From assembly GCF_000949455.1 (NCBI RefSeq), contig NZ_JXXK01000002.1, forward strand, positions 186,001 through 250,000: a stretch of DNA of 64,000 nt, written 5' to 3'. Source of the stretch: Ruthenibacterium lactatiformans (GTDB taxonomy: Bacteria; Bacillota; Clostridia; Oscillospirales; Ruminococcaceae). A program made the translations under genes and the position numbers. Below the pieces are notes generated by a model, which ran no database searches, was not told the origin of the DNA, and saw only the letters and a program-made list of their open reading frames with translations. Shown one piece after another: positions 42,362-49,974 of this stretch (within the stretch, counting starts at the first letter, position 1; each line of letters begins with the position of its first letter).

Positions 42362-44526
42362 TCTTGTTCCTCCTCGTCATCATCCCATTCGCAATCCAAA
42401 ATCTTCCTTGCAGCTTCAAGAAGCGGCGCTGCGGCGCTTGAAAAATCATCATCGGAAAGTTCTTTCGCAACTGCCCAAAACGAGGCCCGAATGCCGTTCA
42501 GTACCTGCGCAGCGTTTACTGCAAATTCCGCCGCCGCCATATATGTGGCGCTCTCTGCACTGTCAATGATTTTCCGTGCGTCGTCCAGATCTTCCTGCAT
42601 GCCACGCACTTGCGCTTGCAGCATAGACGTCATTTCCCGGGCTTTTTCACCGGCTCGACGTTCCACTTCGGCGGGGTCTGGCTCCTGGACCGCTACCTCC
42701 ACAGGACGGGCCTCCAATTCCTTGATGCGCTCCTTGGCATCGAACAGCTCGCTTATCACCGGCCTTGTTTCCAGTGCATCCGCTTTTTCCTGCGCATGCT
42801 TTGCCTGTGCCCGGGCTGTGGCAGCTTCGTCGCGCAGCGCATCATTGGCGTAGCGCAGGCGTTCCGCTTCCGCGGTGGCCTTCTCCCGCGCCTCGCGTTC
42901 GGCTTTCAGCCGGGCCTCCAGTTCCCTGTACTGCTTGTGTGTGGTGATATCGCCGCCTTTGAGCGCTTCAACGGCCTCTGGCTCTGCGGATGGACGGGCG
43001 GCGGCGTAGAGCAGCGAAGGGCTGGCCTGCTTCAAAATTTTCTGCTCGTTTGGAGTACTGCTTTCAAGAAGATTGCTGACCTGCAGTAGCCGGTAGGCGG
43101 CATCCTTTCCAATCCCTACGCTGGCACACCATGCACGGAAAGTATTTTCAGAATACTGATTACCGCGCTTGTCGCAATTTGCGACAAGCTCATCATGAGC
43201 CATGCCCACCGCGTCGGCCACCTTGATGACGTATTCCTTTCGGGCGCTGCGTATGATATTTTCTGCGCTGTGCAGCGTGGCCACCGTCTGTGCGTCCAGT
43301 CCGGAGTAGTCAAAGGGCGTGGCCTCCGGCTCCGCTTCCAAAGAGGCAGGCCCAGCAGCGGACAGGCTTTGTGTCGCACTGCCAGCATCCGCAGGGCAGC
43401 CGGGGGCCGGCAAGGTGTTTGCATCCGTCGGGGTGGTCGATGTTTCCGCTGGCTCCGGCGCAGCACTCCCGGCCGTGGTCGCAGCAGCATCCCCATTCGG
43501 GACAGATTGATTTTTGCATTTTCCCACTTCCTTCTCCAGTCTTTCGTCCGGACACGTCTCTTCTGCCGGCGCCGGACACTCTTCGTATGGTGCAAAGCAC
43601 CCGAAGCCTCCGTCCGTCTTATCACATCCAGCCTGCGGACATGAGCTTTCAATACAATCCGGGCAGCGACAAGTGTCACAAGGTGAATACTCTTCTCCCT
43701 CATCTACAACCTCCGGAGGTTCGCTGCTCGCCGGACCGGACACCAGCTCCCAGCCGTCGCGTTTCGCACGGGCCTCCAAAACTTCCTCCAGGCTTTCGCG
43801 ATAGATGTTTCCGATATTCCAATTCGCACACCATTTCCAGGTGGCGCTGTTCGCCGGGTCACGGTACTGCATCACATATGAGCCGTGTTCCGGTTGCGGG
43901 CTTACCCGGTACAGCCAGCCCGTGGCTGGGTCTCTGTATATCAGCATAGCGTTTGTCTCCTTATCCATCTCGGCAGCGTCTTTGTGTGCCGCTGCCTTTC
44001 CCTGCTCAATATCGCGCAGGATTTTTTGCTTTTCGGCATCAGCGTCCATGTCTTTTCGGTGAAAGGTTTCATCGAAAAATTCAGCCCATAGGGCACGCTT
44101 CGCAGCAATTCCCTTTTTGTTTTGCGAGCAGGCAAGCGTATACCGATACCGTCCTTCGTCTACATATTCCGCCGGCCGGATGCGGTCCCGGGAGAAGCCG
44201 CCGGAAAGCTCGCCATTGGGATAATGCTCTTTTACCCAATCGCTCACACGCTCCAGAAAATCAAAATCCAGGCTTATGATTCGGATGGTCGTTTTATCGT
44301 CAAGATGGCCGTGTAATTCTGTACGGTATTCCAAAGTTGGCGACATGCGGCATTCATACCCTTTTACGTCCATAACCATTGCATGCCGTGTATGGTCCCA
44401 TTCGGTCGCCCCCCAGGGCATCAGATACGGGCAGCCCTCGCAGCCCTCCGTCTCCCGGTTCCCTGTGTTGTCGGCATTTGTGCTTTTATTTACCGCCCGG
44501 CCGCACTTGCAGAGGTATCGGTTCAA
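42358..44526 (-). CDS. large multidomain early protein (Cys clusters, coiled coil)
   Basis: 722 aa, no clear family. N-terminal CKCGRAVN...CEGCPYL may bind zinc; a second Cys-rich block occurs near residue 280 (CDTCRCPDCIESSCPQAGC) and is followed by a Pro/Ala/Thr-rich linker. Residues about 420-520 (IRSARKEYVIKVADAVG...RLLQVSNLLESSTPNEQKIL) suggest a ParB/DUF3102-like DNA-binding part. The C-terminus is a long coiled coil with an acidic end (CEWDDDEEEQE). Possibly a fusion of several small early proteins. Confidence 0.55.
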   Translation of the reverse strand: MNRYLCKCGRAVNKSTNADNTGNRETEGCEGCPYLMPWGATEWDHTRHAMVMDVKGYECRMSPTLEYRTELHGHLDDKTTIRIISLDFDFLERVSDWVKEHYPNGELSGGFSRDRIRPAEYVDEGRYRYTLACSQNKKGIAAKRALWAEFFDETFHRKDMDADAEKQKILRDIEQGKAAAHKDAAEMDKETNAMLIYRDPATGWLYRVSPQPEHGSYVMQYRDPANSATWKWCANWNIGNIYRESLEEVLEARAKRDGWELVSGPASSEPPEVVDEGEEYSPCDTCRCPDCIESSCPQAGCDKTDGGFGCFAPYEECPAPAEETCPDERLEKEVGKCKNQSVPNGDAAATTAGSAAPEPAETSTTPTDANTLPAPGCPADAGSATQSLSAAGPASLEAEPEATPFDYSGLDAQTVATLHSAENIIRSARKEYVIKVADAVGMAHDELVANCDKRGNQYSENTFRAWCASVGIGKDAAYRLLQVSNLLESSTPNEQKILKQASPSLLYAAARPSAEPEAVEALKGGDITTHKQYRELEARLKAEREAREKATAEAERLRYANDALRDEAATARAQAKHAQEKADALETRPVISELFDAKERIKELEARPVEVAVQEPDPAEVERRAGEKAREMTSMLQAQVRGMQEDLDDARKIIDSAESATYMAAAEFAVNAAQVLNGIRASFWAVAKELSDDDFSSAAAPLLEAARKILDCEWDDDEEEQE

Positions 44527-44849
44527 AACCAGTCACCCCCGGGCAGGACGATGGACTTCTTCACGGCCTTTAAATCGTCCTCATACACTGCTGCAAGTTC
44601 ATGGCCGCAGCGCCTGCAGAACACGACCGGCCCGCGCAGGAGCATGTCCGTTTCCGGGATCATGCACGATATCGGCATGTCTTCGGGCGATATCTCGCCG
44701 CTGGTGATGGCGAAAATTCCGCTGGATCCGATTCGGTTTTCGCAGATATCGCCGCCGCAAAAGTGCTGCACTGCTTCGGTGGTGTCCAAGAGCGCCGGGA
44801 TATCGTTAAATTTCGGGGCCTCGCCCGGGCGTAATGTAATAACTCTCAT
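44523..44849 (-). CDS. DUF3846-like early protein
   Basis: 108 aa from MRVITLRPGEAPKFNDIPAL at 44849. The opening resembles DUF3846 proteins; VVFCRRCGHELAA has a possible zinc knuckle. Four-base overlaps with both neighbours. Confidence 0.5.
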   Translation of the reverse strand: MRVITLRPGEAPKFNDIPALLDTTEAVQHFCGGDICENRIGSSGIFAITSGEISPEDMPISCMIPETDMLLRGPVVFCRRCGHELAAVYEDDLKAVKKSIVLPGGDWF

Positions 44850-45103
44850 TGATGTATACCTCCTTGATGTGTTACAATGGAGGCGGTCTTGGTGGGAACT
44901 TTGACCGCTTGGCGCTTGTCCGTGTTCGCAGCACGGGCGGGCGCCTCTTTTTTTGTCTGTTTGCTGCAACTCCATGCTGCCATACCGAGCAGTGCCGCGA
45001 TGGTGAACAATCCTGTCCATGGGGCCGTCTGTCCGCTCACAATACCGTCCAAAACGGCAATGGAAAGAATCGCCGCGGCTACGGTAACAACTTTATACTG
45101 CAT
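44846..45103 (-). CDS. small membrane protein
   Basis: 85 aa from MQYKVVTVAAAILSIAVLDG. Two hydrophobic helices (about 4-22 and 32-48) and a basic C-terminal tail (KKEAPARAANTDKRQAVKV). Unknown; early operon, overlapping both neighbours. Confidence 0.5.
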   Translation of the reverse strand: MQYKVVTVAAAILSIAVLDGIVSGQTAPWTGLFTIAALLGMAAWSCSKQTKKEAPARAANTDKRQAVKVPTKTASIVTHQGGIHQ

Positions 45104-45305
45104 GCGTGTCACCACCCTGTTCCTTTTCCCGTTCCGCTGCCTCTCTGTCCATCCGTGCCAAGCACATTTCCAGCAGAATCTCATAGGCTGGATGTCCGGC
45201 GGGGATTACATACCCCTCGATGCTATCCAGCACAGTTCCGTCCATAAGGCGGTGAACTACCACCGGATGGTCATAGTCAACGGTGCTTTTTACTCTTTTT
45301 GCCAT
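45093..45305 (-). CDS. hypothetical early protein
   Basis: 70 aa from MAKRVKSTVDYDHPVVVHRL at 45305 (GAAAGGAG upstream). Soluble, charged C-terminus; unknown. Confidence 0.5.
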   Translation of the reverse strand: MAKRVKSTVDYDHPVVVHRLMDGTVLDSIEGYVIPAGHPAYEILLEMCLARMDREAAEREKEQGGDTHAV

Positions 45306-45359
45306 GATGCTTGCTCCTTTCAAAAAGCTTATATTTTCCGCCGCCTCCGGGCGGCTTTT

Positions 45360-45914
45360 TCATTGCCGTGCGGTGATATCTTCTACCAGCGCATCCACGT
45401 GCGCCTGCGCGTCCCGAGCGTACTTGCGGCAGGCATCCCGGGCGGCGCGGCAATTATCATAATGCTTACGCGCCGAATCGTACCGCTGACAGGCTGCGGA
45501 GGTCATTTCCTCCCACTCAGCCGTCATCCTGCGCCAGTCTGCCAGCATCTGCTGTGCAGCGCTTAGACGGTCAAGCTGTTTCTGCAATACGCCGTAGGTT
45601 CCCGTTCTGCGAATCGTGGGCAATACATCGTGTGTCACCCACCGTTTGAATGCTTTGGCCTCCGGCTTGTCCGACCGCAGGATGACCGCGTACAGGCCCG
45701 GCTCGTTGATGATGGTGGTTTTCTGGGTACGTCCCAGCGCGTCGATGAGGTCAGCCAGACTTACCTCATCCTCGTCGAGCCGTTGAGCAACCATTTTGTG
45801 GTTGGTAATACCGAGTACCCGGCAGACATCCCGCAGCACCCACCACAGGCCGTCCTCCCGCTGGATTGTGCGGAGTTCCTCTCCGCTGTAGGCAAAGATT
45901 TTAAGTTCGTTCAT
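45360..45914 (-). CDS. BRO-N family phage antirepressor
   Basis: 184 aa. Residues 1-110 are a BRO-N domain: GEELRTIQREDGLWWVLRDVCRVLGITN, LDEDEVSLADL, TTIINEPGLYAVILRSDKPEAKAFKRWVTHDVLPTIRRTGTY. The C-terminus is helical with regularly spaced Arg/Ala and lacks the usual ANT or KilA-C domain. Located downstream of the Cro-like gene with an operator copy in front, so probably part of the lysogeny switch. Confidence 0.85.
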   Translation of the reverse strand: MNELKIFAYSGEELRTIQREDGLWWVLRDVCRVLGITNHKMVAQRLDEDEVSLADLIDALGRTQKTTIINEPGLYAVILRSDKPEAKAFKRWVTHDVLPTIRRTGTYGVLQKQLDRLSAAQQMLADWRRMTAEWEEMTSAACQRYDSARKHYDNCRAARDACRKYARDAQAHVDALVEDITARQ

Positions 45915-45932
45915 GGTGTCTCCTTTCGGGTT

Positions 45933-45949
45933 GTAGATTATTTTTCTAC
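45933..45949. promoter_or_regulatory. repressor operator copy (O3)
   Basis: GTAGATTATTTTTCTAC, a GTAGA-N7-TCTAC inverted repeat matching the site at 46174-46190. It overlaps the 3' end of the Cro-like gene, 19 bases upstream of the BRO-N start. Confidence 0.7.
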
Positions 45950-46171
45950 ATTTGAGGCAAAAAAAATTTCTTCTTTTTCTCCTGCACTCAAATTTAGAAT
46001 TTTGGTAAGCAAATTCACTTCGCTCACCTTGAATTCGAACACGTTGTTGATTTTAAGCTGCAATCCATAAGGCGTTAGTCCAAGCTGATTTGCAATATAT
46101 TTATATTTTAGACCAGCTTCTTCAATCCTTCTGCGCAGCGTCATTGTGTCAGTCAAGCATTTCACCTCCAT
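45938..46171 (-). CDS. Cro/CI-type helix-turn-helix regulator
   Basis: 77 aa. LRRRIEEAGLKYKYIANQLGLTPYGLQLKINN is a helix-turn-helix of the DUF739/Cro type; VSEVNLLTKILNLSAGEKEEIFF completes it. First gene of the leftward early operon, opposite the S24 repressor: the expected place for Cro. Start could be 46171 or the internal ATG ten codons later; GGAGGTGAAATG upstream favours the first. Confidence 0.85.
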   Translation of the reverse strand: MEVKCLTDTMTLRRRIEEAGLKYKYIANQLGLTPYGLQLKINNVFEFKVSEVNLLTKILNLSAGEKEEIFFASNVEK

Positions 46172-46173
46172 TC

Positions 46174-46190
46174 GTAGATTTATTTTCTAC
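46174..46190. promoter_or_regulatory. repressor operator O2
   Basis: GTAGATTTATTTTCTAC, perfect 5-bp arms, lying at the transcription start of the leftward early promoter and just upstream of the cro RBS. Confidence 0.8.
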
Positions 46191-46196
46191 ATTCAC

Positions 46197-46225
46197 ATAT
46201 TACCACCTCGTAGAATAGATGTCAA
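46197..46225 (-). promoter_or_regulatory. leftward early promoter (PR-like)
   Basis: Reverse strand TTGACA (46220-46225), 17-base spacer, TAATAT (46197-46202); drives cro and the early operon. Flanked or overlapped by operators. Confidence 0.8.
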
Positions 46226-46226
46226 C
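46210..46226. promoter_or_regulatory. repressor operator O1
   Basis: GTAGAATAGATGTCAAC, same GTAGA-N7-TCTAC pattern with one mismatch, covering the -35 of the leftward promoter. Confidence 0.6.
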
Positions 46227-46253
46227 ATTTTTTTATGAATCGTTAAATAAAAG

Positions 46254-46282
46254 TTGAATTTAAGGATACACCATGGTAATAT
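46254..46282 (+). promoter_or_regulatory. repressor maintenance promoter (PRM-like)
   Basis: TTGAAT (46254-46259), 17-base spacer, TAATAT (46277-46282), 25 bases upstream of the repressor start; divergent from the early promoter. Confidence 0.7.
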
Positions 46283-46306
46283 AAGAATTGTAAAGGGGCT
46301 GACAAT

Positions 46307-46933
46307 ATGGATATTTACCAACGAATACGCAACCGGCGCGAAGAACTAGGAATGTCGCAAGATGATTTGGCTCAAAAAATGGGGTATAAGTCTCGTTCAT
46401 CCATCAACAAAATAGAAATGGGCCTCAATGATATTTCACAATCCAAAGTTGTCGCATTTGCCGAGGCCCTCGACACCACCCCCGCCTACCTCATGGGGTG
46501 GGAGGTGACCAGCAAGCCCACAGAGGTTCCCCCGGGTTTTATGCCTCTTCCTGAGACCTGCAAAGTGCCGCTGGTGGGCCGCATCGCCTGCGGACAACCT
46601 ATCACTGCGGAGGAAAACATTGAGGACTATTTGGACGTACCTGTTGGCCACCACGTCGATTTCGCGCTGCTTTGCGAAGGTGACAGCATGGTCGATGCTG
46701 GAATAGATGACGGCGATGTGGTCTATATCCGTAAACAGCCAGATGTCGAAAACGGACAAATCGCCGCCGTGAGAATTGACAACGAGGCCACTCTAAAGCG
46801 AGTTTACAAGTATGTTGATCGTATCGTTCTGCAGCCTGAAAATCGTGCCTATCCTCCGCTCACTTACGTGGGGGCTGAAATGAATCAAGTCACCATCGAA
46901 GGAAAGGCTGTTGGCTGGTTGCACTGGGTGTAA
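46307..46933 (+). CDS. S24-family phage repressor (CI-like)
   Basis: 208 aa. XRE helix-turn-helix at residues 5-60 (REELGMSQDDLAQKMGYKSRSSINKIEMG). The peptidase S24 domain starts at about 88, with the self-cleavage bond C95-G96 (RIACGQP), catalytic S127 (EGDSMV) and K164 (ATLKRVYK). It should cleave itself with RecA after DNA damage, releasing the lytic programme. RBS AAAGGGG upstream. Likely binds the GTAGA-N7-TCTAC sites. Confidence 0.95.
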   Translation: MDIYQRIRNRREELGMSQDDLAQKMGYKSRSSINKIEMGLNDISQSKVVAFAEALDTTPAYLMGWEVTSKPTEVPPGFMPLPETCKVPLVGRIACGQPITAEENIEDYLDVPVGHHVDFALLCEGDSMVDAGIDDGDVVYIRKQPDVENGQIAAVRIDNEATLKRVYKYVDRIVLQPENRAYPPLTYVGAEMNQVTIEGKAVGWLHWV

Positions 46934-46954
46934 TCGAACACGAGGTATTAAGCA

Positions 46955-47155
46955 ATGGAGAATGTAATCAACAAGGAAGAACTCAAGCGGGCCGGAGAAT
47001 TCATAGCTGCAGCCTTAAAAGTGTGCAAACGCCCTGAAAAGGATTATACGTTCGTTTGCCCGTCATGCGGTGGAACTGCCCATGTAAGGATGGCAGCCGT
47101 GAACGGGCATCGCCACGGTTATTGTGACAATTGCGAACTGTATTTCATGGAGTAA
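46955..47155 (+). CDS. zinc-ribbon protein
   Basis: 66 aa. CPSCGG and CDNCELYF give a four-cysteine zinc ribbon; N-terminal helix EELKRAGEFIAAALKVC. Downstream of the repressor, 22 bases apart, so lysogenically expressed; function unknown. Confidence 0.55.
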   Translation: MENVINKEELKRAGEFIAAALKVCKRPEKDYTFVCPSCGGTAHVRMAAVNGHRHGYCDNCELYFME

Positions 47156-47157
47156 AC

Positions 47158-47195
47158 TAAAAAAGCCCCGGCACGAACCGGGGCGGTAAAGGAAA
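47158..47195. terminator. hairpin terminator between lysogeny genes
   Basis: GCCCCGG / CCGGGGC stem after the zinc-ribbon gene. The T-run (six T) is on the reverse strand; on the forward strand the hairpin has no U-run, so it may mostly stop leftward read-through toward the switch. Confidence 0.45.
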
Positions 47196-47231
47196 AATTA
47201 CTACATTGCACGCATGAAGAGGAAACTTACT

Positions 47232-47459
47232 ATGCGCCTGATTGTCAGCCGAAAAAACGGCGAAATATTACAAGTGCTGGAACCCGTCAGCGATGTGGAT
47301 TATTCACTGTATCAGAGGATACTTGCTGAGCAGGTGCGGCAGAAGATTCAAAGATATTGCAAAAACGTCTTATCCTCAACAGTACAAACTTGTAACTTGA
47401 GGACACGACACGAAATGGAGGGACTATCTCATGATGTATCCATTTATGACGCTGAATGA
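47232..47459 (+). CDS. hypothetical lysogeny-region protein
   Basis: 75 aa from MRLIVSRKNGEILQVLEPVS (AGAGGAAA upstream; an earlier in-frame ATG at 47214 also exists). Unknown. Overlaps the next gene by 29 bases. Confidence 0.4.
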   Translation: MRLIVSRKNGEILQVLEPVSDVDYSLYQRILAEQVRQKIQRYCKNVLSSTVQTCNLRTRHEMEGLSHDVSIYDAE

Positions 47460-47709
47460 TGGCACGGAAATCGTGCATTCGGAAAGCCGTCTCGTCGATG
47501 GCTCGGAAAACGTCAAAGTTTATTTTGAGCGGCCCGTGAATGGCGGGTTCGATTCTGCAGAATGCTATCTTCCCAGCTACGAATGGAAAAATATTGTCGG
47601 ATACTCCGATAAGGAAATTCAATACTTTCAGGAGTTCTTAGAATCCACTGCACACATCATTATCGGCCTCGCGCGGGAAGGTGGGTTTGATAATGCCGCA
47701 AATATTTAG
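47431..47709 (+). CDS. hypothetical protein paired with a DUF4160 protein
   Basis: 92 aa; GGAGGG upstream. YPFMTLNDGTEIVHSESRLV... VKVYFERPVNGGFDSAECYLP... GLAREGG. A small beta-alpha protein resembling partners encoded with DUF4160 (DUF2442-like pairs), which behave as toxin-antitoxin-like modules. Overlaps the DUF4160 gene by 17 bases. Confidence 0.45.
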   Translation: MMYPFMTLNDGTEIVHSESRLVDGSENVKVYFERPVNGGFDSAECYLPSYEWKNIVGYSDKEIQYFQEFLESTAHIIIGLAREGGFDNAANI

Positions 47710-47971
47710 AATTGGGCCGTATCTCATTTATTTCTGGACAAATGAGGGTGTCCCGCTCGAACCTGTTCACGTTCATGTCTCCGAGGGAATCCCGTCCAGT
47801 AACGCCACAAAGGTTTGGATCACCAAAACAGGAAAATGCCTTCTGGCGAATAACAATTCGAAAATCCCAACAAAAACCCTTCGAGTTGTTCTGAGCATTC
47901 TCGAGGCTCGCAGTTGTGAAATTATTGAAAAGTGGGTCGATTACTTCGGCCAACCAAAATACTTTTGCTGA
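47693..47971 (+). CDS. DUF4160 family protein
   Basis: 92 aa from MPQIFRIGPYLIYFWTNEG at 47693 (GAAGGTGGG upstream). IYFWTNEGVPLEPVHVHVSEG fits the DUF4160 signature (an F/W-x-N-E then P-x-H-x-H-V). The family is found beside DUF2442 genes in presumed toxin-antitoxin pairs. Expressed from the lysogen strand. Confidence 0.75.
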   Translation: MPQIFRIGPYLIYFWTNEGVPLEPVHVHVSEGIPSSNATKVWITKTGKCLLANNNSKIPTKTLRVVLSILEARSCEIIEKWVDYFGQPKYFC

Positions 47972-47986
47972 CGAGGAGGACGCATT

Positions 47987-48358
47987 ATGTCAGAACAGAA
48001 AAAGTGGGAAGATTCATTCACTCGAACAATGAACTTGGAAATGAACTCTGTAACAGCACGGGCAGATTTCCTGATTCCTGTCGATAAATCCCTTGAGCCG
48101 TTTTACAGCGTTGACGACATAATCATGATACAGTCGCAGCCCGATGTTTTTGAGGGCGAACAGGGGATGTTCCTGATTGACGGAAAACCTTTCGTAAAAA
48201 TCCGTCGGAAAGATCATCTTGAATCGCTGCAGCCTCATATCCCACCCGTTCCCCTCGGTCCCAATGTGGTGTGTAAAGGGAAAGTAATTGGAGTGGTCGC
48301 ACCAGAGTGGATTGAAAGTGAACTAAAACCGCTATCTACGTCCGGGGACGAAAAATAA
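47987..48358 (+). CDS. freestanding S24/LexA-like peptidase domain protein
   Basis: 123 aa. It lacks a DNA-binding domain but keeps the S24 layout: FLIPVDKSLEPFYSVDDIIMI aligns with the GDSMxPxxxDGDxVxV stretch (Ser35), FLIDGKPFVKIRR aligns with the Lys segment (Lys71), and VVCKGKVIGVVAPEW matches the C-terminal strand. No clear N-terminal cleavage site, so it might be an antirepressor-like or dimerisation partner of the repressor. RBS ACGAGGAGG upstream. Confidence 0.6.
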   Translation: MSEQKKWEDSFTRTMNLEMNSVTARADFLIPVDKSLEPFYSVDDIIMIQSQPDVFEGEQGMFLIDGKPFVKIRRKDHLESLQPHIPPVPLGPNVVCKGKVIGVVAPEWIESELKPLSTSGDEK

Positions 48359-48392
48359 AAAACGCCCCGGTGCGCTACCACCGAAGCGTTTA
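48359..48392. terminator. hairpin after the S24-like gene
   Basis: Imperfect stem AAACGC..CGGTG / CACCG..GCGTTT with a stronger T-run on the reverse strand (GCGTTTTTT). Bidirectional terminator between the lysogeny genes and the integrase. Confidence 0.45.
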
Positions 48393-48411
48393 AATAGAAC
48401 AGCTTACCACA

Positions 48412-48450
48412 GAGGTGGCAATCCGCCCGACAATCGGATTATACCACCTC
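48412..48450. repeat. inverted repeat upstream of the integrase
   Basis: GAGGTGG(c)AATCCG pairs with CGGATT(ata)CCACCTC: 13 bp of pairing with a small bulge, centred about 60 bases before the integrase start, no T-run. Candidate operator or structured leader controlling integrase. Confidence 0.5.
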
Positions 48451-48489
48451 CGGGGTAGGCTTGGCAAGTCATACCTTGGAGGTGCTTTT

Positions 48490-49932
48490 TTGCAGGATTT
48501 ATTGCCTACCGCGATTTACGTTCGAGTGTCCAGCGAGATGCAAGCCGGCGAGGACCGTTACAGTATTCCGGAACAGATCGACCGCCTGCACAAATACTGC
48601 GACGCGCAAGGGTGGACCATTGCCAAAGAATATGTAGATCCTGGGCACAGTGGAAGCAATTTGAAACGGCCCGCCATTCAGGAGCTGATTTCAGACGCCA
48701 AAAATGGTTTCATTCGCCGCGTTGTGGTTTTCAAATTGGATAGGTTGTCACGCTCACAACGTGACACCATGTATTTGATAGAGGACGTTTTCAAGGCTCA
48801 CGATGTTGCCTTCGTTTCCCTTTCAGAAATGTTTGACACGTCCACTCCATTCGGCATGGCCATGATTGGGATTCTCTCTGTTTTCGCGCAGCTGGAGCGG
48901 GAAAACATTAAGGACCGTATGAGCATGGGGCGTCTCGGCCGCGCCAAGCGCGGTCTGTGGCGCGGCGGCAGTAATACTCCTGTTGGATATGACTTCATGG
49001 ATGGACAGCTCGTGATAAACGAATATGAGGCTTTGCAAGTACGCGAAATCTTCCGTCTCTTCATTGATGAACAGTTGTCGTTCCATGCTGTATCCAGAGA
49101 AATGCAAAGTCGATTCACCAACAAGTACAGCACATACAACGATTCCGGATCCATCTCCACGATTCTCCGCAACCGCCTATACATCGGTAAAATAAAATAC
49201 GGCACACAAGAATTTGATGGACAGCATCAACCTATTATCGACCGTGAAACCTTCGAGCGAGCACAGGCGCGAATTGAAGAAATCAGTCGAAATACCGGAG
49301 AGCATTGGAAGAACCCATACCACGGCAAACACCTGCTCTCTGGTTTGATTTGGTGCGGGAATTGCGGCGCGCGTTATTTTTGTGTGACCACTAAAAGAAA
49401 GAACGGTCCGCAGTATAGGTATTACCAGTGTTACACCAGAAACGGAAGCAGTGATATGCGTAAAGCCGACTTCTGCAAAAATCCCAACTGGCGCGTGGAA
49501 AAATTGAATGCAGCAGTCATGGAGGAGATTCGCCGGCTTTGCACGGACGAAAAATATTTCAATCGAATTGCCCGCGACGGTAAAAAGGAAAATAATAACG
49601 CCGGAAAGGAAAAGGCATTACAGAGGGAACTTTCCAGTATCGAAAAGCAAATCAGTCGTTTGGTTGAACTGTACCAAATGGGAGTATCCGTGCAGGACAT
49701 CGCCACGCGCATCCACGACGCGCAGGAGCGCAAGAACAAGCTCACGCAAGAACTTTTATCGCTGAATCAACAAAGCCCTAAAAACAGGCGTCAAGAGGCT
49801 CTCACGTACATCCATGAATTGAAGTGGTGTTTAGATGCGGATGACGTTGCAGCCCAGCGCCGCCTGCTGGATGCTCTGGTGAATAAGATAGTGATAACCG
49901 AGGGGGGATTCGAAGTTGATTGGAAATTTTGA
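48490..49932 (+). CDS. int: large serine integrase of prophage 1
   Basis: About 480 aa from a TTG at 48490 preceded by GGAGGTG; a longer in-frame reading from 48415 would run through the inverted repeat. The resolvase domain begins TAIYVRVSSEMQ with catalytic Ser near residue 14, then RLSRSQRDTMYLIEDVF. The recombinase domain contains NTPVGYDF and LRNRLYIGKIKYG. A zinc ribbon (WCGNCGARYFC...YRYYQC...FCKN) and a coiled-coil near 375-430 follow. It ends 6 bases before the attR arm, the common int-att layout, and should recombine the 50-bp attP with comM. Confidence 0.96.
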   Translation: MQDLLPTAIYVRVSSEMQAGEDRYSIPEQIDRLHKYCDAQGWTIAKEYVDPGHSGSNLKRPAIQELISDAKNGFIRRVVVFKLDRLSRSQRDTMYLIEDVFKAHDVAFVSLSEMFDTSTPFGMAMIGILSVFAQLERENIKDRMSMGRLGRAKRGLWRGGSNTPVGYDFMDGQLVINEYEALQVREIFRLFIDEQLSFHAVSREMQSRFTNKYSTYNDSGSISTILRNRLYIGKIKYGTQEFDGQHQPIIDRETFERAQARIEEISRNTGEHWKNPYHGKHLLSGLIWCGNCGARYFCVTTKRKNGPQYRYYQCYTRNGSSDMRKADFCKNPNWRVEKLNAAVMEEIRRLCTDEKYFNRIARDGKKENNNAGKEKALQRELSSIEKQISRLVELYQMGVSVQDIATRIHDAQERKNKLTQELLSLNQQSPKNRRQEALTYIHELKWCLDADDVAAQRRLLDALVNKIVITEGGFEVDWKF

Positions 49933-49937
49933 GCAAG

Positions 49938-49974
49938 TTTATACGAATTGTGGGTATGGATGAATCCCTGCCCA
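49938..49974. other. attR of prophage 1
   Basis: Phage arm (49938-49959, beginning TTTATACGAATTGTGGG) followed by core ATGAATCCCTGCCCA (49960-49974) and then host comM. The probable crossover GA is at 49962-49963. Confidence 0.85.

Larger units (their letters stand above)
12943..49974. mobile_element. complete 37.0-kb siphovirus prophage integrated in comM
   Basis: Bounded by a 15-bp direct repeat whose copies are 37,017 bases apart, equal to the circular phage genome length. It contains a full module set: serine integrase, S24 repressor switch, replication/recombination genes, terminase to tape measure, tail fibres with DGR, and lysis. Head genes follow the Listeria A118-like order (terminase, portal, minor head, Gp20 scaffold, capsid, minor capsids 1-3, major tail, Gp15, tape measure). 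No structural gene looks broken; the only visible damage is the frameshift in the DGR reverse transcriptase. Confidence 0.95.

Noticed and set aside
45333..45357. Forward-strand hairpin with TTTTT between early genes
   Set aside because: No forward gene upstream; probably incidental or a weak antitermination target, not enough to annotate.
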